A stretch of 64,000 bases of DNA from contig NZ_JABAIA010000001.1 of NCBI RefSeq assembly GCF_012641275.1, positions 3,410,001 through 3,474,000 on the forward strand. Direction: 5' to 3'. The notes under the pieces are model-generated. The model was not told where the DNA came from and did no database searches. It saw only the letters and a list, made by a program, of their open reading frames with translations. Shown piece after piece: positions 35,727 through 43,755 of this stretch. A program made the position numbers and the translations under genes. This stretch comes from Chitinophaga varians (GTDB lineage Bacteria > Bacteroidota > Bacteroidia > Chitinophagales > Chitinophagaceae). How positions within the stretch are numbered: position 1 is the stretch's first letter; each line of letters starts with the position of its first letter.

Positions 35727-37127
35727 ATGAAAAAGATCTTGCCGTTTGTTTTGGGAGGAAGCCTGATGATAGGGGCTGCCGGCTGTAAAAAATACCTCGA
35801 GATCGTGCCGAAGGGAGAGAAGGTCCCGCAAACGCTCGCCGACTATAAACCATTAATGGAAAGCAAAGCTGTCCACACATTTGATTATACCAATCAAATC
35901 CTGGTGGCTAACGAGTTTTATACACCGTTGCAGCAACAGGTGTCCATTAATCTCACTAACATCAATTTTAACTGGCAGGAAGACAAAAGCCGGGCAGAGC
36001 TGATCGTTGACGACGCTGCTTATAACGGTGCCTACGCCGGTATTTTTATCTATAATACTTTGGTGAACAAGGTGCCCGATGCTACTACCGGCAGCGCCGC
36101 GGAAAAGGCGCAGCTGGTGGCACAGGCGCGTATCGGCCGTAGCATGTTGTATTTCTACCTGATCACGTCCTATGCTAAAATGTATGATGCGGCTACCGCA
36201 GGCACTGATCCGGGTGTGCCTTTTAATATCAGCGGAGATACGGAAGACCAGCCGAAACAGTTGTCTGTGCAGCAGATTTATGATTTTATTTTGAAAGATG
36301 TGAATGCTGCCTTGCCGGACCTGCCCAAAGTAGCGGAGAACGGCTACTATGCCAGCAAAGGCGCAGGCTATGCTTTTCTGTCCCGTGTACACCTGTTCAT
36401 GAAAAACTACAGCGAGGCTGCCTCTTTTGCTGACCTGGCACTCGCCGAAAACAGCGCGCTGTTTGACTACATCGGGTACTATAATGACAACAAAACAATA
36501 TTTGATAAACCTGTGACTTCCGTTACTGTACCGAAGTTTGAATTCACCAGTCCGGAGAATTACATTTTCCATTACGGCGGAAGCATTGTACAGAACCAGG
36601 GCTTTTATGCTTCTTCCGTGCGTTATGCGGATTCTGCACAATTCGACAATGGCGATGTGCGCCGCATAGTGAACCTCGCTCCGAGGAGCCTGGGCGCCAA
36701 CGGAGAAACGATCTGGGCGTACAGAAGAACAGACAACGTGAACGTAGGCGGTATCCGTACGCCGGAAATGTATTATGTGAAAGCGGAATGCCTGGCGCGC
36801 AATGGTAAACTTGCCGAAGCTATGGCGGCGCTGAATACCGTTCGCCGTAAGCGCATATTGCCGGCTGTGTATACCGATGTAACGGCTGGTACCGCGGAAG
36901 AAGCCATCCGCCTGATACGCCGCGACCTGTTATGCGAATACCGTGGCACCGGTTTGCCATACCTTACTTATCGCCGCTTCAATAATGACCCGCAGTATAA
37001 GGCTACCATCACCAAAATGGAAGGGACCAATACCTATTCCATCAAGCCGGAATCACTCATGTGGATCATGCCTTTTTCTGTGAAAGCACTGGCTTACAAT
37101 AAGTCTTTACAGCAAAACTCGAAATAG
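35727..37127 (+). CDS. RagB/SusD family nutrient-binding outer-membrane lipoprotein
   Basis: The protein has 466 residues from the ATG at 35727 (another ATG is two codons upstream). The lipoprotein signal ends at GAAGCKKYLE (Cys20). The SusD N-terminal signature (KKYLEIVPKGEKVPQTLADYKPLMES) and the TPR-type helices (RIGRSMLYFYLITSYAKMY, GAGYAFLSRVHLFMKNYSEA) are clear, as is the C-terminal AEALNTVR-like segment (MAALNTVRRKRI). SusD caps the SusC barrel and captures substrate at the surface. The start is 26 bp after susC, in the same operon, and a strong terminator ends the unit. Confidence 0.95.
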   Translation: MKKILPFVLGGSLMIGAAGCKKYLEIVPKGEKVPQTLADYKPLMESKAVHTFDYTNQILVANEFYTPLQQQVSINLTNINFNWQEDKSRAELIVDDAAYNGAYAGIFIYNTLVNKVPDATTGSAAEKAQLVAQARIGRSMLYFYLITSYAKMYDAATAGTDPGVPFNISGDTEDQPKQLSVQQIYDFILKDVNAALPDLPKVAENGYYASKGAGYAFLSRVHLFMKNYSEAASFADLALAENSALFDYIGYYNDNKTIFDKPVTSVTVPKFEFTSPENYIFHYGGSIVQNQGFYASSVRYADSAQFDNGDVRRIVNLAPRSLGANGETIWAYRRTDNVNVGGIRTPEMYYVKAECLARNGKLAEAMAALNTVRRKRILPAVYTDVTAGTAEEAIRLIRRDLLCEYRGTGLPYLTYRRFNNDPQYKATITKMEGTNTYSIKPESLMWIMPFSVKALAYNKSLQQNSK

Positions 37128-37155
37128 GAAAAACTAAAACCAACCATCGAAAGCA

Positions 37156-37186
37156 GGTCGCCGGTATTTACCGGCGGCCTTTTTTT
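37156..37186 (+). terminator. Intrinsic terminator after susD
   Basis: GGTCGCCGGT (37156-37165) pairs with ACCGGCGGCC (37170-37179), ten pairs with one wobble and an ATTT loop, then seven T residues (37180-37186). It reaches the 3' end of the converging M23 gene. Confidence 0.88.
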
Positions 37187-37874
37187 ATCCGTGGGTGTTA
37201 CGGTTCAGTTGCAGGATAAGATCGGGGTCGGGGCAGTTTTGCAGGTATTTGTCACGCTCACTGTAGCGGCATACACCGGGATAATCGCCGCGGTAATGCA
37301 TCATGTCCGTTACAATCTGGAAATGCAGATGTGGAGGCCATCCGCCATTTTCGGCAGGGGTGCCAAACCAGGCGAACTGCTGTCCGGCCGCTATGGGCAT
37401 CTTTTCGTACAGGCCCTGCAGATTGGAAATGCTCAGGTGGCCGTACAACGTATGGAACGTATAGCCGTCCAGTTGATGTTGCAGGATAATGGTGGCGCCA
37501 TAGTCCCCGAAGTGGTCATTGAAACGGAAGCTGTGCACATGCCCTTTCAGCGGTGCAGACACAGGCGTGCCGGAAGGGCCCCATACATCGATGCCCAGAT
37601 GAAGCCTGCGCGGCTCTTCTCCGGCATCAAAATGCGGGCTTACGGCATAGATGGTGCGGTGCTCATTATAACCGCCGATGCCCAGCCGGCAGCCGCCGGA
37701 GGCGAGGGTACGGGTAATGTAACGGCAGAACCGGTCTATATTGTTCAGCACAGGTTTGGTGAGGGTCGTATTATTGGCAGTAAAGTCCATGACCAGCAGT
37801 TGTTCGTTGGGCTGGAGCAGGGTAATCACCGGATGGAAGGCGGATTGGTGTTGTTTTAATACCTCCTGTAACAT
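37185..37874 (-). CDS. M23 family metallopeptidase without signal peptide
   Basis: The protein has 229 residues. The LytM/M23 core is clear: zinc ligands in LHLGIDVWGPSGTPV (His and Asp), catalytic His in FHTLYGHLS, and the terminal HLHFQ in GGWPPHLHFQIV. M23 enzymes usually cut peptide cross-links of peptidoglycan. There is no signal peptide or membrane helix, which is unusual for an enzyme acting on the wall; the N-terminal ~90 residues (LQPNEQLLVMDFTANNTTL) are of unknown type. In other genomes a similar domain is fused to phosphotransferase and aminotransferase domains, as I recall. It is divergent from the Lgt-like gene. Confidence 0.88.
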   Translation of the reverse strand: MLQEVLKQHQSAFHPVITLLQPNEQLLVMDFTANNTTLTKPVLNNIDRFCRYITRTLASGGCRLGIGGYNEHRTIYAVSPHFDAGEEPRRLHLGIDVWGPSGTPVSAPLKGHVHSFRFNDHFGDYGATIILQHQLDGYTFHTLYGHLSISNLQGLYEKMPIAAGQQFAWFGTPAENGGWPPHLHFQIVTDMMHYRGDYPGVCRYSERDKYLQNCPDPDLILQLNRNTHG

Positions 37875-37945
37875 ATTTTGTCAGCTTAAACTGTACATCT
37901 AAATATAAATATTAATTTGTGTATAAAATAATCAGTTGCCCCGTG

Positions 37946-38701
37946 GTGTATCCTGTCTATGTGTCTGTTGCTTCTCTTCATCTTCCGTTGCATGTGATAA
38001 CGGAGACGCTGGGCATGTTCATCGGTTTCCGGTATTTCCTGTTCCTGCGGCGGCGCCAGGGCGACCAGGTAGACAGTAATAACCGCATCTGGTCTGTTAT
38101 TGGCGCTACCTTTGGCGCTTTGTTGGGCAGCCGTCTGCTGGGCGCACTGGAGAACCCTCCCGGGCTGTTACATGCTGCGAATCCACTGTTATATATCTAC
38201 CAGAATAAAACCATTGTAGGTGGACTGCTGGGAGGATTGATAGGGGTGGAAACTATCAAAAAGCTGGTAGGAGAGCGTCAATCAACCGGCGACCTGTTTA
38301 CTTATCCGCTGATACTGGCCATGATCATTGGCCGTATAGGTTGTTTCAGCATGGGCATCTATGAAGAGACTTACGGAGTGCCCACCGCTTTGCCATGGGG
38401 GATGGACCTGGGAGATGGCCTGATGCGGCACCCGGTGGCATTATATGAAATTGTTTTCCTGTTGACGCTGTGGCAGTTGCTACGTATGGTGAGCCGGCGT
38501 TACCGGCTGGTGAGCGGCGCCCGCTTTCAACTATTCATGATCGGATATTTATTATTCCGTTTCCTGCTCGATTTTATCAAGCCCGGCTACCGGTTTCCTT
38601 TTGGCCTTGGTGCTATACAACTGGCATGTCTGGCCGGACTGATTTATTACACCCCCGTTATTATTTTCCCATCACGATTAATTGAGAAACAATATGCCTG
38701 A
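37946..38701 (+). CDS. Lgt-like (prolipoprotein diacylglyceryl transferase family) membrane protein
   Basis: The protein has about 251 residues and ~7 membrane helices. Lgt landmarks are recognisable: an N-terminal YPV start, GRIGCFSMGIYEETYG (Lgt GRIGNFINGE signature with the essential Arg), RHPVALYE (Lgt RHPxQLYE) and GYLLFRFLLDFIKPG (the second essential Arg region). Lgt transfers diacylglycerol from phosphatidylglycerol to lipoprotein cysteine. The loops are shorter and diverged compared with Lgt proteins, so this is likely a paralogue with a modified substrate. I start it at the GTG at 37946 (MYPVYVSV); a GTG at 37919 is also possible. Its end overlaps the radical SAM gene by 8 bp, implying coupled expression. 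Confidence 0.82.
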   Translation: MYPVYVSVASLHLPLHVITETLGMFIGFRYFLFLRRRQGDQVDSNNRIWSVIGATFGALLGSRLLGALENPPGLLHAANPLLYIYQNKTIVGGLLGGLIGVETIKKLVGERQSTGDLFTYPLILAMIIGRIGCFSMGIYEETYGVPTALPWGMDLGDGLMRHPVALYEIVFLLTLWQLLRMVSRRYRLVSGARFQLFMIGYLLFRFLLDFIKPGYRFPFGLGAIQLACLAGLIYYTPVIIFPSRLIEKQYA

Positions 38702-40100
38702 GAAAAATTACACGTATTACGACTTTACGGTAAGCATCTGTAGCACTTGCCTGCGACGTGTAGACGCGAAAGTTATATTTGAAGACAACAAGGTATTTAT
38801 GGTGAAGAACTGTCCCACGCATGGAAGGGAAAAAGTACTGATCGCTACAGACATCGACTACTATAAAAATACCCGGAACTATAACAAACCTTCGGAAGCA
38901 CCGCTGAAAACCAACACCCGCACGCATTATGGTTGTCCATATGATTGCGGGCTTTGTCAGGACCATGAGCAGCATTCCTGCCTTTCGGTGATTGAAGTGA
39001 CGGACCGCTGCAATCTTACCTGTCCTACCTGTTATGCCATGTCTTCACCTCACTATGGGCGGCACCGTACGCTGGAGGAGATAGAGCGGATGCTGGACAT
39101 CATCGTGGATAATGAAGGCCAGCCCGACGTAGTGCAACTCAGCGGCGGCGAACCGACTATTCATCCACAGTTTTTTGAAATACTGGACATCGCGAAGCGG
39201 AAACCTATCCGCCACCTGATGATCAATACCAACGGGATACGTATTGCGAAGGACAAGGAATTTACCGCCCGGCTTGCAACGTACATGCCTGACTTTGAGG
39301 TGTACCTTCAGTTCGACTCCTTCCGGCCGGAAGCGCTGGAACGCATGCGGGGAAAAGATCTGACCGAAACCCGTAAACAGGCGATTGAAAACCTGAATGA
39401 AGTCAATCTCAGCACCACGCTGGTGGTGACGCTGCAACGTGGCGTCAATGAAGACGAGATGGGAAGCATCATTGACTATGCCCTGCAACAGCGGTGCGTA
39501 AGGGGCGTTACTTTTCAGCCGGTACAGGTGGCGGGCCGCACAGATGATTTTGACCCGGCTACCGACCGTATAACGTTGACGGAAGTACGTCAGCGAATAC
39601 TGGAGCAGTCGCCCGTTTTTAACGAGCATGATATCATCCCGGTTCCCTGTAACCCGGATGCACTGGCCATGGCCTACGCGCTGAAAATAGACGGAAAGAC
39701 ATTCCCGCTCACCCGTTTTGTGGACCCGGCCGTATTGCTGAACAATAGTAAAAACACCATTGTATATGAACAGGATGAGAAGCTGCACCAGCATGTGCTG
39801 AAAATTTTCAGCACCGGTATCTCCACGGACGCGGCAGTTTGTGATATGCAGTCACTGTTGTGCTGCCTGCCACAGATACAGGCGCCCGGACTGGATTACA
39901 ACAATCTGTTCCGGATCGTGATCATGCGGTTTATTGATGCATATGACTTTGACGTGCGTGCCATTAAAAAGTCCTGTGTGCATATTGTACATAAAGACGG
40001 CCGGATTATTCCGTTTGAAACGATGAACCTGTTTTACCGGGATGATAAAGAAGCCTATCTGAAAACATTACAGGAGGAAAGAGAATCCGTTCAGTCATAA
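38694..40100 (+). CDS. Cysteine-rich radical SAM protein resembling tetraether lipid synthase (COG1964 type)
   Basis: The protein has 468 residues from the ATG at 38694. It carries 16 cysteines. Residues 16-43 form a knuckle-like site (CSTC, then CPTHG at 40-44). A first C-x3-C-x2-C is CPYDCGLC (81-88) with C96 nearby; the canonical radical SAM motif is CNLTCPTC (106-113), followed by LSGGEPTIHP (149-158) for SAM binding. C-terminal cysteines are C268, C319, C383, C390, C391 and C428, and the end has SCVHIVHKDGRIIPFE. This layout matches my recollection of the archaeal tetraether lipid synthase family, which joins lipid tails by carbon-carbon bonds. The start overlaps the Lgt-like gene by 8 bp, so a lipid or lipid-anchored substrate is likely. 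No peptide-modifying context is present. Confidence 0.85.
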   Translation: MPEKNYTYYDFTVSICSTCLRRVDAKVIFEDNKVFMVKNCPTHGREKVLIATDIDYYKNTRNYNKPSEAPLKTNTRTHYGCPYDCGLCQDHEQHSCLSVIEVTDRCNLTCPTCYAMSSPHYGRHRTLEEIERMLDIIVDNEGQPDVVQLSGGEPTIHPQFFEILDIAKRKPIRHLMINTNGIRIAKDKEFTARLATYMPDFEVYLQFDSFRPEALERMRGKDLTETRKQAIENLNEVNLSTTLVVTLQRGVNEDEMGSIIDYALQQRCVRGVTFQPVQVAGRTDDFDPATDRITLTEVRQRILEQSPVFNEHDIIPVPCNPDALAMAYALKIDGKTFPLTRFVDPAVLLNNSKNTIVYEQDEKLHQHVLKIFSTGISTDAAVCDMQSLLCCLPQIQAPGLDYNNLFRIVIMRFIDAYDFDVRAIKKSCVHIVHKDGRIIPFETMNLFYRDDKEAYLKTLQEERESVQS

Positions 40101-40109
40101 ACGTTATAT

Positions 40110-40376
40110 ATGAAACCTTTTGTTCAAAAGCTGTTGTGGATGTTGGGAGTACCACTGTCAATTGCTTTGGTGATGGCGCTCTCCGGCGATGAAGGAATCC
40201 TGGGTGCCGGTTTGCTGCTGATGTTTGTGGTGGCTGCTTATTTCGTGGTGGGTGTATTGCTGGCTGTATTTTCCCGGCCAAATGCGGAAGCCGGCAAGGC
40301 ATTGGTGCTGGCAGCGGGTATTATTATGTTGGTAGGGTTGTCTACCTGTGGACTTATCTTGGCCGGAGTTCACTAG
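40110..40376 (+). CDS. Small membrane protein, first of a tandem pair
   Basis: The protein has 88 residues with three predicted membrane helices (about residues 9-24, 28-52, 63-86). It resembles the next gene product in length, helix spacing and in segments: GAGLLLMFVVAAYFVVGVLL against GILLGLLVLAYGIVGVMLL, and AAGIIMLVGLS against SGFIIMLVAF. It starts 9 bp after the radical SAM gene, so it probably belongs to that operon. No family is recognised; a scaffold or small subunit of the Lgt-like/radical SAM pathway is a guess. Confidence 0.7.
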   Translation: MKPFVQKLLWMLGVPLSIALVMALSGDEGILGAGLLLMFVVAAYFVVGVLLAVFSRPNAEAGKALVLAAGIIMLVGLSTCGLILAGVH

Positions 40377-40397
40377 CCATGTTTAAAAAAGATGCTT

Positions 40398-40655
40398 ATG
40401 CGCAACTTCTGGTGGAAGACCGGTTACCTTGCTGCTATACCATTGCTGATTTTTTTCATAGCGTTGGGTATCGGCAGAGGTGATAACCTGGAGGCAGCAG
40501 GGATCCTATTAGGATTGCTGGTATTGGCTTATGGCATTGTAGGCGTGATGTTGCTGATATCGGAAGACAAGGAGGAGGGGCTGGCATTGCTGTTGTCTGG
40601 GTTTATCATTATGCTGGTGGCTTTTATCACCGGATGGTTTATATTGGGCATCTAA
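40398..40655 (+). CDS. Small membrane protein, second of a tandem pair
   Basis: The protein has 85 residues (87 if the ATG at 40392 is used), three predicted membrane helices and an acidic loop EDKEEG between helices 2 and 3. It is a diverged duplicate of the preceding gene, 15-21 bp downstream, and ends the operon before a strong terminator. Function unknown. Confidence 0.7.
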   Translation: MRNFWWKTGYLAAIPLLIFFIALGIGRGDNLEAAGILLGLLVLAYGIVGVMLLISEDKEEGLALLLSGFIIMLVAFITGWFILGI

Positions 40656-40670
40656 GTGTATTATAAAGAA

Positions 40671-40706
40671 AAAGCGCGCAAGGCCATGGCTTTGCGCGCT
40701 TTTTTT
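40671..40706. terminator. Terminator between the radical SAM operon and leuS
   Basis: AGCGCGCAAGGCC (about 40673-40685) pairs with GGCTTTGCGCGCT (40688-40700), 13 pairs with one wobble, flanked by A-rich and T-rich tails on both sides, so it can work in either direction for the convergent operons. Confidence 0.85.
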
Positions 40707-40726
40707 GTCGGGAGATGATTATGTGA

Positions 40727-43492
40727 TTATATTACCACGTTGATCATTCTGCCTTTTACGATGATTACTTTTTTCGGTTGTTTGCCATCAAGCCATTTCT
40801 GCACTACTTCGCTGGCCAGCACTTCTTTTTCGAGCGTACTGTTGTCTGCATCCAGCGGGAGGCCCATTTCAGTACGGGTTTTACCGTTTACCGCGATGGG
40901 GTAGTTAAAGGTGCTTTCTTTGGTATAGCTTTCATCGTACACCGGATAGGCGGCGTCGAGGATGCTGGTGGTATTGCCTAACAGTTGCCACAGTTCTTCA
41001 GCGAAGTGCGGCGCATAAGGAGTCAGCAATATCAACACTGGTTCCAGGATGGCGCGTTTGCTGCATTTCAGGGTGGCCAGTTCGTTTACACAAATCATAA
41101 ACTGGCTGACAGCTGTATTATAAGAGAAGCTGCTGGTATCACCATCAATTTTGTTGATGGTTTTGTGCAGTATTTTCAGCTCTTCCGGCGTAGGAGCGTC
41201 GTTGGTGACAATGAGCCCTTTGTTTTCGTCTGCAAACAGGCGCCACAGCTTTTTGAGGAAACGGTGTACCCCTTCAATGCCTTTGGTGTCCCATGGTTTG
41301 GACTGTTCTACCGGTCCGAGGAACATTTCGTACATGCGGAAGGTATCTGCGCCGAATTTGTTCACCAGATCATTCGGGTTGACAGTATTGAACAGGCGTT
41401 TGCTCATTTTTTCCAACAACACGCCGCATATATATTTCCCATCTTCCAGGATGAAGGTAGCATCAGCGTAATCAGCTTTCCATTTTTTGAAGGCTTCCAG
41501 GTCCAGTTCCAGGCCGTCTACGATATTCACGTCTACGTGCAGCGGATCTGTTTCATACTGGTCTTTCAGGCCATGGGAAACAAACTGCTGAGTGCCGCGG
41601 ATGCGGTATACCAGTCTGGAGCTGCCGCCAATCATTCCCTGGTTGATCAGTGATTTGAAAGGCTCATCGAAACCGATGTGGCCCAGGTCGTAGAGGGCTT
41701 TGGTCCACATACGGGAATAGAGCAGGTGCCCTACGGCATGTTCAGTACCGCCAACGTACACATCTACCTGGTTCCAGTAATCGGTGGCTTTACGGTCGGC
41801 GAAAGTGGTGCTGTTATGCGGGTCCATATAACGCAGGAAGTACCAGCTGCTGCCGGCGTAGCCGGGCATGGTATTGGTTTCGCGTTTTACATTGGGCGCT
41901 ACGTTTACCCAGTCGGTGATGTTGGCCAGCGGGCCTTCTCCTTCTTCGCCTGGTTTATATTGGTCTACATGCGGCAGTTCCAGCGGGAGGTCTTTTTCAT
42001 CCAGCGGGTAGGCCACGCCGTCTTTGAATACGATGGGGAATGGTTCGCCCCAGTAACGTTGGCGGCTGAAGCCGGCGTCGCGCATTTTAAAGTTGATCTG
42101 GCGTTTGCCGATCTTCATTTCTTCCAGTTTGTTGATCACCGCTTCCATGGCTGGTTTCATGTCCATGCCATCGAGGAAGCCGCTGTTTTGCAGTTTGGCG
42201 TCCTTGGTGGGATTGGCTTCTTCGCCGTTGAACGCGTCCCCGATGATGTTGGTGATGGGGATGTTGAAGTGGCGGGCGAAGCTGAAGTCGCGCTGGTCGC
42301 CGCAGGGCACGGCCATTACGGCGCCGGTGCCGTAGCCTGCCAGCACGTATTCTGCGGTCCATACCGGTATTTCGCGGCCGTTGAGCGGGTTGATGGCGTA
42401 GGCGCCGGTAAAGCAGCCGGTGATTTGTTTCACGTCTGCCATACGTTCCCTTTCGGAGCGGCTTTGTACGTATTCGAGGTATTTGTCGATGTCGGCTTTT
42501 TGTTCTGCGGAAGTGATCTGTTGTATCAGTTCATGTTCCGGCGCAATTACCACGAAGTCCACGCCGAAGATGGTGTCCGGGCGGGTGGTATATACTTCGA
42601 TGGTGTGGCTGGAGCCTTTCAGGGAGAAGGTCACTTCGGCGCCCTGGCTCTTACCGATCCAGTTGCGTTGCATTTCCTTCATGGCATCGCTGAAGTTAAC
42701 GGTTTCGAGGCCCGTGAGCAGGCGATCGGCGTATTCGGTGATACGCAGGAACCACTGGCGCATTTTCTTTTTCACGACAGGGAAGCCGCCGCGTTCACTC
42801 ACACCGTTGATCACTTCATCGTTGGCCAGTACGGTGCCCAGGGCAGCGCACCAGTTCACTTCGGCATAGTCGAGGAAAGCGAGGCGGTACTGCATCAGCA
42901 CTTCCCGTTGTTCCTTTTCGGTGTAGCTTTTCCATTCGGCAGCGGTAAAGGTCCGCTGGCGGTCGCCCGGACAGGCATGACGGCTGTTGCCTTCCTGTTC
43001 GAAGATGGCGGTCAGGGTGCTGATAGGCTCTGCTTTGGCGTTGAGGCGGTTGTACCAGCTCTCAAACAGTTGCAGGAAAATCCATTGTGTCCATTTATAG
43101 TAAGACGGGTCGCTGGTATTTACTTCACGGTCCCAGTCATAACAAAAACCGATATTGTCCAGCTGTTCGCGGAACGCTTTGATATTCTGGGCGGTGGTCA
43201 CTGCAGGGTGCTGACCGGTTTCCAAGGCATATTGTTCCGCTGGCAGGCCGAAGGCGTCGTATCCCATAGGATGCAGTACGTTGAAGCCTTTTAGCCTTTT
43301 ATAGCGTGAATAGATGTCCGTTGCAATATAACCCAGCGGGTGGCCCACATGCAGGCCCGCCCCGGAGGGGTAGGGGAACATGTCCAGCACATAACATTTG
43401 GGCTTGGGGCTGTCATTGCTTACCTTATAAGCGTGGGACTCCTTCCATTGCTGTTGCCATTTCTTTTCGATTGCCCTGAAATTGTATTCCAT
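40727..43492 (-). CDS. leuS: Leucine--tRNA ligase
   Basis: The protein has 921 residues, a class I aminoacyl-tRNA synthetase. The HIGH-type motif is H48-VG-H51 in the context YPSGAGLHVGHPLGY. The editing domain lies at about 230-430 (VYTTRPDTIFGVDFVVIAPEH). The KMSKS-type loop is K695-M-S-K-R699 in LLEKMSKRLFNTVNPNDLV, with Arg in place of the final Ser. The tail carries the anticodon-binding helices and the NGKTRTEM/VIIVKGRMINVVI end typical of LeuRS. A predicted structured leader precedes it. It converges with the radical SAM operon across a bidirectional terminator. Confidence 0.97.
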   Translation of the reverse strand: MEYNFRAIEKKWQQQWKESHAYKVSNDSPKPKCYVLDMFPYPSGAGLHVGHPLGYIATDIYSRYKRLKGFNVLHPMGYDAFGLPAEQYALETGQHPAVTTAQNIKAFREQLDNIGFCYDWDREVNTSDPSYYKWTQWIFLQLFESWYNRLNAKAEPISTLTAIFEQEGNSRHACPGDRQRTFTAAEWKSYTEKEQREVLMQYRLAFLDYAEVNWCAALGTVLANDEVINGVSERGGFPVVKKKMRQWFLRITEYADRLLTGLETVNFSDAMKEMQRNWIGKSQGAEVTFSLKGSSHTIEVYTTRPDTIFGVDFVVIAPEHELIQQITSAEQKADIDKYLEYVQSRSERERMADVKQITGCFTGAYAINPLNGREIPVWTAEYVLAGYGTGAVMAVPCGDQRDFSFARHFNIPITNIIGDAFNGEEANPTKDAKLQNSGFLDGMDMKPAMEAVINKLEEMKIGKRQINFKMRDAGFSRQRYWGEPFPIVFKDGVAYPLDEKDLPLELPHVDQYKPGEEGEGPLANITDWVNVAPNVKRETNTMPGYAGSSWYFLRYMDPHNSTTFADRKATDYWNQVDVYVGGTEHAVGHLLYSRMWTKALYDLGHIGFDEPFKSLINQGMIGGSSRLVYRIRGTQQFVSHGLKDQYETDPLHVDVNIVDGLELDLEAFKKWKADYADATFILEDGKYICGVLLEKMSKRLFNTVNPNDLVNKFGADTFRMYEMFLGPVEQSKPWDTKGIEGVHRFLKKLWRLFADENKGLIVTNDAPTPEELKILHKTINKIDGDTSSFSYNTAVSQFMICVNELATLKCSKRAILEPVLILLTPYAPHFAEELWQLLGNTTSILDAAYPVYDESYTKESTFNYPIAVNGKTRTEMGLPLDADNSTLEKEVLASEVVQKWLDGKQPKKVIIVKGRMINVVI

Positions 43493-43521
43493 ATCTCAAT
43501 GTAGATGAGCGATAACCATCA

Positions 43522-43541
43522 GGATGTAAAACAATACATCC
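43522..43541 (-). other. Hairpin in the leuS leader
   Basis: Between the candidate leuS -7 box (TTATTTTG on the minus strand near 43595-43603) and the ATG there is a hairpin with 7-bp arms GGATGTA (43522-43528) and TACATCC (43535-43541), bracketed by GATAAC (43511-43516) and GTTATC (43554-43559). No terminator-type T run follows it. Function is unknown. Confidence 0.35.
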
Positions 43542-43728
43542 GGGGTTTTGCGCGTTATCAGTTATAAATTTAAAACCGGTTGATGCCGTTTCGGCAAAAT
43601 AATGTTAAAAATATTAATACAGCAATGACATCCCCCAACATCTTTATATATTGCCGTTTTCTTAACATATATTGCTGCCGGTGACAGGTTGGACTGGCAA
43701 AATTAAACACATAACTACTAATTTTTAT

Positions 43729-43736
43729 TATTTTCG
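43729..43736 (+). promoter_or_regulatory. Candidate ftsX promoter -7 box (TATTTTCG)
   Basis: Matches TAnnTTTG except for one base, 19 bp upstream of the ftsX ATG. Confidence 0.4.
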
Positions 43737-43755
43737 CCGATAAACTGCAAGATTA

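Noticed and set aside
37191..37859. A 222-codon plus-strand frame opposite the M23 peptidase
   Set aside because: The M23 motifs (HLGIDVW, HLHFQ) are on the minus strand; the plus-strand translation has no recognisable features.
38694..40100. Radical SAM protein as a peptide-modification (RiPP) maturase
   Set aside because: There is no precursor peptide or SPASM-type partner nearby; the overlap with an Lgt-like gene fits a lipid substrate better, although a lipid-anchored peptide cannot be excluded.
41678..43294. A 538-codon plus-strand open frame opposite leuS
   Set aside because: leuS is unmistakable on the minus strand; the antisense frame has no family motif and is explained by GC-rich third positions.
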